From assembly GCA_014529385.2 (NCBI GenBank), contig CM043967.1, positions 133,772,682 to 133,836,681 on the forward strand: a DNA stretch of 64,000 nucleotides, given 5' to 3'. Under the pieces are notes generated by a model. It was not told where the DNA came from, searched no databases, and worked only from the letters and a program-made list of their open reading frames with translations. The position numbers were made by a program, and so were the translations under genes. Each line of letters begins with the position of its first letter. The stretch's first letter is position 1. This document shows positions 54,463 to 64,000 of this stretch, one piece after another. This DNA comes from Adiantum capillus-veneris. Taxonomy: Eukaryota; Streptophyta; Polypodiopsida; Polypodiales; Pteridaceae.

Positions 54463-55640
54463 ATATGGAAGGATACGTGAGGAGGATGAAGGAGCAAGAA
54501 GACCTGATTCGGCAACTAAGAGAAGATCTGGAACAAGCAAATCACGAGCATGGTGAGGCTCTGCGGGGCAAAGCAGCACGAGAGCCTGATATCTATGTGG
54601 ACCTTCATGGCGAACATGAAGGCGAAAACCATGCTACACCAACAGGAAACAATAATCATCGTGGAGACGCTAGGGCACCTGGCGGTGGTGATAGTGGTAA
54701 TGGTGGAAGTGGTGATTATGGGAATGGTGATGGTGGACGTAGAGGTTGTCAACGCGAAAAAGAAACGATGATGATATGGGAAAAGAGACAACCAAATCAT
54801 TCTTAACAAAGACTAAGCTTAAAGAGTTTGATGGCATAAGAAAGATATGCGAAGATTTAGAAGCGTGGATTGAAGAACTCAAAGATTTAGATTATACTTT
54901 CAATATCGAGAACACGACCACTAGACTTTCGAATGCTCGAGCAAGGTGACCGATAAGACAATATGTACCAAGATGGCTGAATTGGAGACTTTTGGCGATG
55001 CGTACGATAAAGGTAAGTCATCTACCCCTTCTTTGTGATGTTTTATGTCTTTGATACGTCCTTTGAAAGCTTCTGTGATCGAATTTATGCATAAAAGTTG
55101 AGATTTAAATTTGAATTTTTTAATTGATTTGGATAGTATTCATTGCTTCTTATCGTCTAAATTGATTGAGAAATTAAACTTGAAATTAAATCGAGAAGTT
55201 AAAAGACTTGTGGACTTAACTAGTGGTAATAATAGTTTCACAAAAGAGTTAGTAGAAAATTTGTTTTTTTTCTTTGAAGAGTCGGAAGCATAAACATGAT
55301 TTCTATATCATAAACATTGATATGCATGATGTTATCATTGGTATCAATTAGATGATTGAAAATCATGTTTTGATTGATTTTTAAGAAAAAAGAATATATC
55401 TTTAATCATTTGATGATGATAAGTCACACTCTTTGTGGAAAGAAAGAGATTCTAAATCTAGTTTTGGCCATGGAGTTGATAAGGTGACTTAGATAAGAGT
55501 GTGAGACGTTTCTTGTGTTTGCTAATGAGATTAAAGAAGAATCCGGGGATAAACAGAAAGAGAAAAATCCAAAATTTGTGGAGGATCTCTTACTTGAATT
55601 TAAGGATGTGTTCCGGACGATCTTCCTGGTATACCTCCGC
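54463..55640 (+). pseudogene. Gypsy-3 Gag and protease remnant
   Basis: MEGYVRRMKEQEDLIRQLRE (coiled-coil-like) and a Gly/Asn/Asp-rich stretch (54640-54740). 54810-54950 has FDGIRKICEDLEAWIEELKD. The protease is represented by LIDLDSIHCFLSSKLIEKLN (55111-55180), where Asp-x-Gly has decayed. Many stops; probably a CCHC region has been lost by deletion near 54960-55010. Confidence 0.65.
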
Positions 55641-56409
55641 CTAGAGTGGTAGACCATGCCATAGATCTATATCCAGGAGCAACACTTTATTCAAGGGCTC
55701 CATACAGGTTCAATATTGATGAGCTTAAAGAGCTCAAGATAGAACTTGATGATCTTTTGAAAAAGGGTTTCATTAAACCTAGTGTATCTCCTTGGGGTAG
55801 TCCTGTGTTATTCCAAAAGAAAAAGGATGGTACATATAGGTTATGCATTGACTATAGGGGATTAAACAAAGAGATCATTAAGAATAAATATCCTCTTCCT
55901 CACATAGATGAATTTCTTAGCCATTTGAGTGGCGCCACAATATTTTCAAAGGTCGACCTTCGTTCTGGCTACCATCAAATCCGCATTAAGGCCGAGGAAA
56001 TTCCAAAGACTGCTCTTCGTACACGTTATGGGCATTATGAATTTACAGTTCTTGCTTTTGGTTTTACTAATGCACCAACAACTTTCGTGTTCTTAATGCA
56101 TATTATTTTCACCCGTATCTTGATGACTTCATTCTGGTATTCTTGGATGATATTTTTGTGTATTCTAAGAATGAAGAAGATCATGCATTGCATATAAAGA
56201 AAACATTTGAGGTTTTGCGTGAACATAAATTGTATGTCAAAGCAAGTAAGTGTTCTTTTGCAAAGGATCAAATTGTATATTTGGGAAGAGTGATTTCTAA
56301 AGAGGGGATTCACATTGATCTTGACAAAGTTAAGACTATTGTGGAGTGTCCAACACCTAAGTCATTAATTAAGGGATGTGAGAATCTTTATGGGTCTAGC
56401 ACAATATGA
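55641..56409 (+). pseudogene. Gypsy-3 reverse transcriptase
   Basis: [90 protein letters not shown], then a 1-nt shift near 56130 to the frame with [19 protein letters not shown] (56143). A classic Ty3/Gypsy RT of the chromovirus-like kind by sequence. Confidence 0.9.
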
Positions 56410-56968
56410 GAGAGCACACATCAAAGATTTCTCTAAGATAGCAAGTCCTTTGACCGAACTGACCAAGAAAGACAAGGGTTTTGTGTGGAATTCTAGCTGT
56501 TGGACTGCTTTTGAGACCTTGAATGCTAAAATGGCGAAAAAATTGTGTTTTAAAAGTTCTTGAGATGGGCAAACCATTTGTTGTGTCATGTGACGCTAGT
56601 GGTGAACAATTAGGTTGTGTTTTGACACAAGAAGGAAGAGTGGTTGCATATGAGTCTAGGAAATTAAGACGACATGAATTGAACTATGCAACACATGATC
56701 TAGAATTGCTTGCTGTTGTTCATGCATTGAAACATTGGCGTCATCTTTTGCTTGGTGTCAAATTTGAATGGTGTACTGATCATCAAAGCTTGAAGTATAT
56801 TTTCACTCAGCCATTGTTAAACAACAGACAAAGGAGATGGATTGAATTGCTAGCTAAGTATGATTTTGATTTGAAGTATTTGTGTGGAAAAGAAAATAAA
56901 GTTGCAGATGCATTGAGTCGTAGGCCCATGTGTAGTTTGTTGACTGTTGTGCGGTCCAATTTGATTGA
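56378..56968 (+). pseudogene. Gypsy-3 RNase H
   Basis: LTELTKKDKGFVWNSSCWTA, a shift at about 56560, then [60 protein letters not shown] and [15 protein letters not shown] (56883-56930). The family text ends at about NLIDDI (56968). Confidence 0.9.
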
Positions 56969-57233
56969 TGATATTGAGGCGGTCCGGGGCGGGCAACAAG
57001 AAGAGTGGCCTCTAGACACCCTTCAAGGCTCCCGTGCTGCTCAATGGGGTTGGGGCACAACACAACACAAACCAAAACAACAAACCCACCGCCAAATCCC
57101 AACTACACAAGGGGCACCACCTAGTTTAAGAGCGAACTAGGACGCAAAAGAGGAGAAGCGTTAGAGCAACCCACAAACAAGCAAGGAATTTACACTAACC
57201 CTAACACCAATGGAATACTCTCACACACTAAAA

Positions 57234-57275
<42 letters not shown>

Positions 57276-59696
57276 TGAGATAGAGAGAGAGAGAGAGAGA
57301 GAGATAGTGCTCGGGCTGCTTTGAAACGTATCGGCGATGATCAAGCAAACACAACTATATATGTAAGAAAGAGAGAGAAAGGGGGAGGGGGTGCTTGTTG
57401 CATTAATACCTTCTTACAACTCTGTCATGACAAATCAAAGTGAGATTAGTACTTGTTCAACATAGCTTGCGTAAATTTCACCACAACACATCACAAGAAA
57501 AGCCACCCCAATCACTGTCTTAAGGCCAGGGGAGTCCTCTCCACCCTGTCGCCCTCTTACAGTATGTGGGATTTATGGCTAGATTGATGACAACACCAGA
57601 GACAAGCTATCAAGAACTTAACAAAAAAAAAAAAACACCAAGACACTTACGCATCATTGTTGTCCATTACTTCACGTTGGAAGGGAGACAAAGTATCCAA
57701 GCTTAGTCCAAATCCACCCTCCTTGATTCAGCGAATGTTGGGCTTATACTAGTAGGAGAAATGATAGATTTCCTACTCTCAATTGAATGATCACTCTCTC
57801 TTTTACAATGGCATAGATTTCCCTTGCTAATCCCCTATTACAACACATGCGCATGCATAAGACAATGAGCTTCCACTCAAGAGCTCCTTCTAGAGAGGTT
57901 GAGCTTGGCTTCTCAAGCTATAGCATAGTGCTCTTGCTTATGGCTCCCCCCTTTTATGCTAGCTACACCCTCCTTTTATAGCAATTTTGAAGGCTAGGGT
58001 TACTCCTCTAACCATGCTTGGGTTAGATTTTCAGCAATTTATCTAATTTCTTTTGCTTGGAATTATCAAGAAGTTGGTGGGGAAAGAGAGAGGAGAGAAA
58101 TGGAGGTGATAGGACTTTTCATAGTGGGTTAGTGTTAGTAGAGTTAGTATTAATTTACAAATGGAATTGGATATTTACAATGGGAGTATTCATGTAGGAT
58201 ACAAATAAGGAAGAAAAACTCTTAAGAGGTAAGAAAAGGTGGATTTCTTACAATGTTGATGCTCCAAGTGTCTTGAGTAGGGCCAATTTTGACGCTTGTT
58301 GTCGATCCACTAGCTTTGACGGTACATTTTTTCTCCACTCTTGACCTTCCTTGAGAGACAAGGTAATTGAAGCTGAGTAATCAACCACCATGATGTTGTC
58401 TTTTAAGAGAAGGGGCTGAATTTTGTGGTTTTTTGATAGATATGGGTAATTTGGAGGAGGAAAAATGAGACTAGGTGGTCAATTTTGGAATGGAATTGTG
58501 TGTGGGAGGTATGAGTTCACCATGGTTTCTCTTATTCTTCAAGGTTGAGGAGAAGGTGAGTAGTGTGCAGAGAGGAGTGGTGAGAGAGATGGGGATGATG
58601 AGTGGAGAAGTGTGTGTGAAAGAGGAAAATGATAAAGTGGAAGAGAGAGTGTGGCTGCATAGCATGGGAAAACTGGGGTCCACTAAAAAAATCATAGCTC
58701 ACAGCTGGTAGCTCCAAAAATCATGAAAAACTTTGGGGTGATTATTCAGAGCGTGGGCTACATTTTCTCTTTTGACCACCGCTCCAAATTCGGAGTGGAG
58801 ATAGGTGCCAAAATTCTCACCAAAAAGCCTGTTTTTAATGCCTGCAAAAGTCTTTTAGTGGCCCCCTCCTTTGTTGAATTTGTACAATGCATCCAAGAGT
58901 GAGCCCCTCCTTTGTCATGTTATAATACAAAGCATTCAAGTTGCCCTTGACCCATGCATGGAGGAGGATTATTGGTGAAATAAGAAATATATACATGGTG
59001 GGACTAGTGTATGGACTATTCATGGACTTTAGCTCAATGAGCACATGGTGTTAGAATAATGAGTAAAAATAATAATAAAAATATGGAGGAGTTATGGATA
59101 TGGAAAGATATTGGAATCATATGATATGGTCCCTCCTTGAATTATTTTGGGTGAAAGAGGAAAAGGTATGCAAGTAAATAATATAATAAAAGTAACCAAT
59201 GAGTAGAAATCAATTTTTTGTTTTCACGAGGGTGAGGGTGAAAATGTGGGAGTGATTTGTGTAAAGGAAAAATATGAGGTTAGAGTATGTACATATTGGC
59301 AAAAAAAAATAAAAAAATAATTATGGTGTAAGAGGATGAAAGAAGGTGTACATAGGTTTAATAAAACACACACCTAAGTAGAAATATTTAAATAAAATAC
59401 CAAAATAATTATAAAAAATCTCTATATTTAGGCCATATATACAATGAAATATTTACACACAAAGAGGCCATAATATACTTTTATTTTTTATTTTTTTTAT
59501 TTTTTTATTTTTTTTGGCTCACCTAGCCCAGTGACTAGCTAGCTGAGGGTTTTTAAGAAGATATGGGAAAAGTCCCGTGACTCACGCACGCCTATGTACA
59601 GTGAAATGGTAGGGATAGCCATAGTGTTTGGGTGATTTTGGTAGGGTGAGGTAACTCACTGTGGCAATTACAAAGAGCCGAAAAAACGACTATCAT
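56969..59696 (-). repeat. Candidate Gypsy-4 3' LTR (about 2.7 kb)
   Basis: Begins TGATAGTCG after the polypurine tract (about 59696 on the minus strand) and should end near 56969, where the plus strand reads TGATATTGAGG, a matching inverted end. A minus-strand TATA box CTATAAAAGGAGG at 57970-57982 divides U3 (1.7 kb) from R-U5 (1 kb). Contains (GA)n at 57237-57305. No gene supported inside. Without the second LTR the borders are provisional. Confidence 0.6.
57970..57982 (-). promoter_or_regulatory. TATA box of the Gypsy-4 LTR
   Basis: Minus-strand GCTATAAAAGGAG; position fits an LTR promoter. Confidence 0.6.
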
Positions 59697-59723
59697 TAGC
59701 CCTCCCCCTGGATGATGGTATAT

Positions 59724-61079
59724 TCATGTACCATCATAGAGCATCTTTTCCAAAGAGAGTGCTTCAGAGTCCTTGACGAGATCTTCATTGTTTGGCCCCT
59801 CAGAATTTTGGCTGGAGTTACACTCATGCTTCATGTAACAATACTTACATAAGACAGCGGCCTTTGGACAGATCTTTGGTAGATCCTTTGGTAGAAGGCG
59901 ACTCAAATAGGGCTTCAAGCGATACCCGTTTACTTTCCTGGAGTGCTCTTTACCATTCAAGTCCATAAGCTGATAGTAACTTGAATTGAAAGCCTTCTTG
60001 ACTATGTAAGGCCCTTGCCATCTTGTTTCAAACTTGGCATCAAAACGATTGTCAAGTCGATTGTCATACCTTAGCACAAGCTCTCCTTCCTTGATGCCTT
60101 TGTCCTTCAGTTTCTTGTCGTGCGTTTCTTTCGCTTGTGTGGCTTTCCTCTTGTAGCACTCATATGCTGCTTCTCTTTTCCACTCAAGCTCCACTAACGT
60201 AAGAAGTCGATCCATCCATGCCTCTTGATCATCTTGTGCTCCTTTGCCATGAAGTCGCATTGTTGGAATGTTGAGCTCGATAGGCTGCAAAGCCTCTTGA
60301 CCATAGACCAAGTGAAATGGTGTGAACTCCGTGGCTTCCCTATATGTGGTTCGATATGCCCACAAGGCACCATCCAAGAAGTCATCCCATAATTTTGTCT
60401 TGTTTTGCACCATCTTTCTAATGATTCCTGCAATGACACCATTAGCCTTCTCCACCAAACCATTTGACTGTGGGTAGTATGGTGTGCTATGACGATGTAG
60501 AATGTGAAGCTCTGCACAAACTTCTGTGAGAAATCCTTTTCTAAACCCTAGACCATTATCAGAAACAATCTCCAAAGGTGTGCCAAATCTACAACAAATA
60601 TGAGTGTAGACGAATTTGCTCACTGTCTTCTCATTTACCTTTGCCACTCTTTGTGCTTCCACCCACCTAGTCATATAGTCTACAGCCACTAGAATGTAGA
60701 GTTTACCATTTTTTGTCCTACGCAGAGGACCCATAGCATCAATGCCCCACTTTTCAAAGGGTCCATTTGCAAGCACTATTTGCCTCGGGCCATGCACCAA
60801 CCTTCTATTTCCATTTATCTAACAAGTGTGACAGCTTTTACACCAATGTTGAACATCCACATGCAAACTTGGCCAAACATACCCCGAAAACAAAATCTTC
60901 TTCACAGTTAATTCTTGGGCAAAATGACCACCACATACCTCTTCATGCAAACCTTTTAGAATGGCTGGAATTTCCTTGATAGTTGGTACTCGTCTGCACA
61001 CTTGATCCTTCCCTCTTTGATAGAGGGAGCCTTCTAGGAAGAGATATACGCTTGCCTTCTTCATGAGTCTCCTCTTCAC
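59724..61079 (-). pseudogene. Gypsy-4 integrase
   Basis: Finger: EVCGGHFAQELTVKKILFSG, YVWPSLHVDVQHWCKSCHTC (60819-60950). Directly after the last Cys comes TAG (60819-60821), probably from CAG, then the frame continues: KWGIDAMGPLRRTKNGKLYI (Asp), LEIVSDNGLGFRKGF (Asp), TPYYPQSNGLVEKANGVIAG (Glu). C-terminus: KEGELVLRYDNRLDNRFDAK and RWQGPYIVKKAFNSSYYQL (GPY-type module). The start (61079) is one frame away from the preceding RNase H ORF, whose stop is at 61076-61078, so a 1-nt indel lies at the junction. Confidence 0.92.
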
Positions 61080-63703
61080 TCACCCTCCAAAATGTAGCCA
61101 ATGATGGGAGCCAATGACTCCAATCCTTGGTACCTCGGTTGCTTCACATCAGCCGCCACCATGATGACCTGCACTTCTTTCTTTACACATGCAACGGCTT
61201 GTTGTGCAAGTAAATCAGCATCTTCATTCTGTTTCCTAGGAATATGATATAGTTGCACTTCTTCAAATTGATTAAACAATCTACGAATGGCATGAACTTT
61301 TGTCCGTAAGCTCTCATTCTTGCATGCCCAAATGCCTAAAATCTGTTTAACAATGAGAAGTGCATCTCCCTTTACCATGAGGCGTTGTATCCCTTGGCCA
61401 ATGCACATCTTCAAACCATGAAGTAGAGTGTCATATTCTGCTTCATTGTTGCTAGCTGAACTTGGTAGATTGAACTTCTCTTTCATGACCACCTCTCCAC
61501 TTGGGTTGAGCAACACTAGCCCTCCCCCTGCTTTTCCTGTGGCTCGACGAAAAGCTCCATCAAAGAACAAAGTAAAAGCATTAGGAATACTTTTTGGTGG
61601 TGGCAATGGTAGGGTCTTTACTTCAGGCACCTTAATCTCTTTTTCGTGCACCCTATAAGTGAGAATCCCTGCCAATTGTGCACGCACACTATCTTCTACC
61701 TTGAAAGAGTATTGAAACTCTTGCAACTCCATAATCCACTTTGAGATCCTAGTACTAAGATTCATTTGAGATGACACCCAAGGGAACAAATTTTCTGCAG
61801 TGAGAATTACAAAAGGTTTTGGTAGCAGGTAGGATCTAAACTTTCTCACCGCAAACATGAGAGAAAGCATCATGAGTTCTGCTTTTGTGTAGTCTCTCTC
61901 CAAAGCATTCATGACCCTACTAGCAAAGTAGATGGGTCGCATCCTTGTACTGTGGGGATCTTGTTGTAGCAACACAGCACCAATTGTTTCTTTCCTAGCA
62001 TTAGAGCTAACAAAGAATGTGTACTCCCAACAAGGAGGCATGAGTGTTGGTAGCTCTGACAAAATGACTTTAGTTTTACAAAAGTACTCTTCAAGCTCAT
62101 CAGACCATGCAAATTCTACTTGTTGTGTCAACTTTTGCAAAGGGTGAAGTAACTCCGAGGCTAAGTGAATGAAGCGTGACATATACTTCACCTTTTGAAT
62201 CAATGAGATGACCTCCTTAAGAATCTTGGGTGATGGTAGCTCAATAAGAGCCTTTGCCTTCCAAGGATCCACTTCAATGCCTTTGTAAGAAACTTTATGA
62301 CCAAGCAAGATTACTTCATCCTCACCTATATGGCACTTGTCGGGGTTGAGTTGACCTCCCATGTCGTAGAGCTTCTTTAAACCTTCTTCTACCCTTTGAA
62401 GATGCAATGATTTTGAGCTATAAATACAGAAATCATCAATGAACACCCTAATTGACTTTCCAAAGAATGCTTGAAACACCATATTCATGAAACGTTGGAA
62501 TGTTGCAGGAGCATTTGTCAGACCAAATGGCATGACTCTAAAAGCATAACAACCCCAAGGAGTGATAAAGGTTGTTTTCAATTGATCCTCCAGTGCAATC
62601 CCTATTTGAAAGTAACCTGAGTAACCATCGCACACAGTGTACTTCTCATGACCAGCTACCTCATTTAGTATCTCATCCTGGAATGGGAGGGGAAAGTGAT
62701 CTCTCTTTGTTGCCTCATTGAGGGGACGGTAATCCACACACACCCTCCACTTGCCGTTCTTCTTAGGAGTGACAACAACAGGAGAGACCCACTCCGAATT
62801 ATCCACTGGATAAATGAACCCTGCTGCTAGAAGCTTTCTTACCTCCTTGAGTAAAGCCTGCTCCTTGATGACTCCTAGCCTTCGTAGCTTCTGAGCCTTA
62901 GGTGTGGCCTCTGGCTTCAACTCAATTTTGTGTTGAACAGCATCTACTCCACGCACATCGGTGTAGTCTTTAGCAAAAAGCCTAGGAAACTTCCTTAGCA
63001 CACATTTGAACTCCTCTCTTTCATCCTTTGTAAGTGTTGTTGATAGCATACCTTCCAGCATCCCTTCATCTTGATCACCTTCGTTCTCTTGAGGACCTAC
63101 CTCCTCCAAGCCTTGACAAGAGGTCTCTTGGTTGCTTGGCTTAAACCTTACCCCCATGACTTCGATGGAAGACTCCTCTTCAGTAATGCTGCCGCTACTT
63201 TCTTCTTCTGAAGTGCTATCGGTCCAACCTTCTTCCGTCTCACTTTGAGATGATTCTTCATGGAGCTCCTCTTGGCGTTGCTCCTTCATGTCAAAGACAA
63301 CCTTCTTGTGATTGTCATTCCTACAAATTAGCTTTCCACTCTCCCAATCCTGCAAAGCTTGCATTTTCATTAGCCATGGTCTTCCTAGGATAAATGGGTA
63401 ACCATTTCCCTTGGTAGACATGACATAGAAATCCACTGCCTTCTTAATGCCAAAGGCATCCACAAAAACATTTTTACAAATGCCTACGCACCTAGCCTTG
63501 CTATTGTTTGCCATGTTGACCCTAATTTCAGGTGTCTCATGGATGTGCATGCCTAGTTTTTGCATGAGTCCCTCTATCATGATGAAAATTTGTGCACCCC
63601 CATCCACTAGACCTTTCCTAACCAATCTCCCTTTGATGTAACAGTCTAGCACCAGTGTAATGTCCTCATTCATTTCAGCTTGTGCAATTTTTACAACAGG
63701 CAC
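61076..63703 (-). CDS. Gypsy-4 protease, reverse transcriptase and two RNase H domains
   Basis: An 875-codon open frame, the longest intact retroelement ORF here. Protease: RKGLVDGGAQIFIM (Asp-Gly-Gly, as in Gypsy-1) and FILGRPWLM. An acidic linker follows. RT: GFIYPVDNSEWVSPVVVTPK, WRVCVDYRPLNEA, YTVCDGYSGYFQIGIALEDQ, VFIDDFCIYSSK (catalytic Phe-Ile-Asp-Asp). First RNase H: YTFFVSSNARKETIGAVLLQ, YFASRVMNALERDYTKAELM. Second, archaeal-type RNase H: TLFFDGAFRRATGKAGGGLV, SNNEAEYDTLLHGL, MVKGDALLIVKQILGIW, PRKQNEDADLLAQQA. The start Met is arbitrary: in the element it is part of a longer Gag-Pol. Confidence 0.93.
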   Translation of the reverse strand: MPVVKIAQAEMNEDITLVLDCYIKGRLVRKGLVDGGAQIFIMIEGLMQKLGMHIHETPEIRVNMANNSKARCVGICKNVFVDAFGIKKAVDFYVMSTKGNGYPFILGRPWLMKMQALQDWESGKLICRNDNHKKVVFDMKEQRQEELHEESSQSETEEGWTDSTSEEESSGSITEEESSIEVMGVRFKPSNQETSCQGLEEVGPQENEGDQDEGMLEGMLSTTLTKDEREEFKCVLRKFPRLFAKDYTDVRGVDAVQHKIELKPEATPKAQKLRRLGVIKEQALLKEVRKLLAAGFIYPVDNSEWVSPVVVTPKKNGKWRVCVDYRPLNEATKRDHFPLPFQDEILNEVAGHEKYTVCDGYSGYFQIGIALEDQLKTTFITPWGCYAFRVMPFGLTNAPATFQRFMNMVFQAFFGKSIRVFIDDFCIYSSKSLHLQRVEEGLKKLYDMGGQLNPDKCHIGEDEVILLGHKVSYKGIEVDPWKAKALIELPSPKILKEVISLIQKVKYMSRFIHLASELLHPLQKLTQQVEFAWSDELEEYFCKTKVILSELPTLMPPCWEYTFFVSSNARKETIGAVLLQQDPHSTRMRPIYFASRVMNALERDYTKAELMMLSLMFAVRKFRSYLLPKPFVILTAENLFPWVSSQMNLSTRISKWIMELQEFQYSFKVEDSVRAQLAGILTYRVHEKEIKVPEVKTLPLPPPKSIPNAFTLFFDGAFRRATGKAGGGLVLLNPSGEVVMKEKFNLPSSASNNEAEYDTLLHGLKMCIGQGIQRLMVKGDALLIVKQILGIWACKNESLRTKVHAIRRLFNQFEEVQLYHIPRKQNEDADLLAQQAVACVKKEVQVIMVAADVKQPRYQGLESLAPIIGYILEGE

Positions 63704-64000
63704 ACTCTCTTTTACCTTTCTCCTAGTGCTAACTGCCCTTATTAAATCCCTCCTAACTTGTGGACATAATGCAAGAAATTGAGGCCATCAAATATCAGGA
63801 CCCTTACCTCTCATGTCTTCCAACAAGTTGTACGGAGCCATACCATGTCCAAGAGGGAAGTCTTGGAGGTTGATACGACGTCGAGTCCTCTTGGTTTCCT
63901 TGGTTCCCTTTGCCTTCTCGCCTTGTCCATGGTCACTCTGTGATGTGACTCCTTCTTTCTCTTTACCTTTTCCTCGGCCACACTTAATTCCATTGGCTTC
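63704..64000 (-). pseudogene. Gypsy-4 Gag-protease linker, partial
   Basis: Minus-strand text rich in Lys/Arg (AEEKVKRKKESH, KARRQREPRKPRGLD; 63811-63993), like the basic linker between Gag and protease in Gypsy-1. Stops near 63785-63810. Runs off the window. Confidence 0.55.

Larger units (their letters stand above)
53393..56968 (+). mobile_element. Gypsy-3: partial Ty3/Gypsy element, interrupted by Gypsy-4
   Basis: 5' LTR 53393-54432, primer site TGGTATCAGAGC (54435), gag, protease remnant, RT and RNase H; the text stops at about 56968 where unrelated Gypsy-4 sequence begins. Integrase and 3' LTR would lie beyond the right edge. Several shifts and stops. Its LTR family is that of the solo LTR at 16945-17856. 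Confidence 0.87.
56969..64000 (-). mobile_element. Gypsy-4: Ty3/Gypsy, Tat-like (dual RNase H), partial
   Basis: Minus-strand element: protease, RT, RNase H, archaeal-type RNase H and integrase in order from 63.7 to 59.7 kb, then polypurine CATCCAGGGGGAGGGC (about 59702-59717) and a long 3' LTR. The rest (gag, 5' LTR) lies past 64000. It has inserted in the RNase H/integrase region of Gypsy-3. One frameshift and one nonsense codon in pol. Confidence 0.88.

Noticed and set aside
58475-58711. Plus-strand frame in the Gypsy-4 LTR
   Set aside because: Low-complexity, no homology visible, antisense to the LTR promoter.

Overview
This window is nuclear DNA from a plant, and almost all of it is mobile DNA. 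The evidence is plant Copia and Gypsy elements (two with the extra archaeal-type RNase H of the Tat lineage), an En/Spm-type CACTA transposon with a 3-bp target duplication, a captured plant heavy-metal-associated (HMA) exon, and GT-AG introns with CTAAC branch sites. There are no bacterial operons, rRNA or classical tRNA genes. The species cannot be told; very long GA/CT microsatellites and old element types might suit a seed-free plant, but that is a guess.

Left part (1-30.9 kb). The oldest layer is a head-to-tail tandem pair, on the minus strand, of an unusual gene. Its first part is a histone H3 fold with an H3-type tail, closest by eye to centromeric H3. Its second part is a ULP1/C48-type (SUMO-protease-like) domain, followed by an acidic tail. 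Copy A (1-1601) runs off the left edge. Copy B is scattered over 6781-23738 because a Copia element (7084-12317) and a Gypsy element (Gypsy-1, 12730-22296) landed in it. Removing both insertions gives a tandem unit of about 2.75 kb. Between the genes lie GA/CT microsatellites with a 61-bp foldback element. Three copies of one LINE family (A 1803-6369, B 24428-29052, C 29313-29725) sit inside these GA tracts.

Middle part (30.9-53.4 kb). A degenerate plus-strand gene (31.0-32.4 kb) converges on an unrecognised minus-strand gene (32.5-34.3 kb, continued at 52.95-53.39 kb). A coding exon of the latter is split, with perfect TAA duplication and exact frame restoration, by an 18.6-kb CACTA transposon (34344-52950). 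The transposon carries TNPA-like and TNP2-type transposase remains, two captured HMA exons, subterminal GCGACG repeats and, inside the TNP2 gene, a complete 10.4-kb Gypsy element (Gypsy-2, 39446-49859).

Right part (53.4-64 kb). Gypsy-3 (from 53393) is interrupted at about 56969 by Gypsy-4 on the minus strand, which runs off the right edge.

Nearly every element is disabled by stops or frameshifts. The best candidates for new biology are the H3-fold/ULP1 fusion gene, a conserved ~75-residue small protein encoded upstream of gag in two unrelated Gypsy families (as an ATGA-overlapping pair in Gypsy-2), and a LINE that appears to target GA microsatellites.
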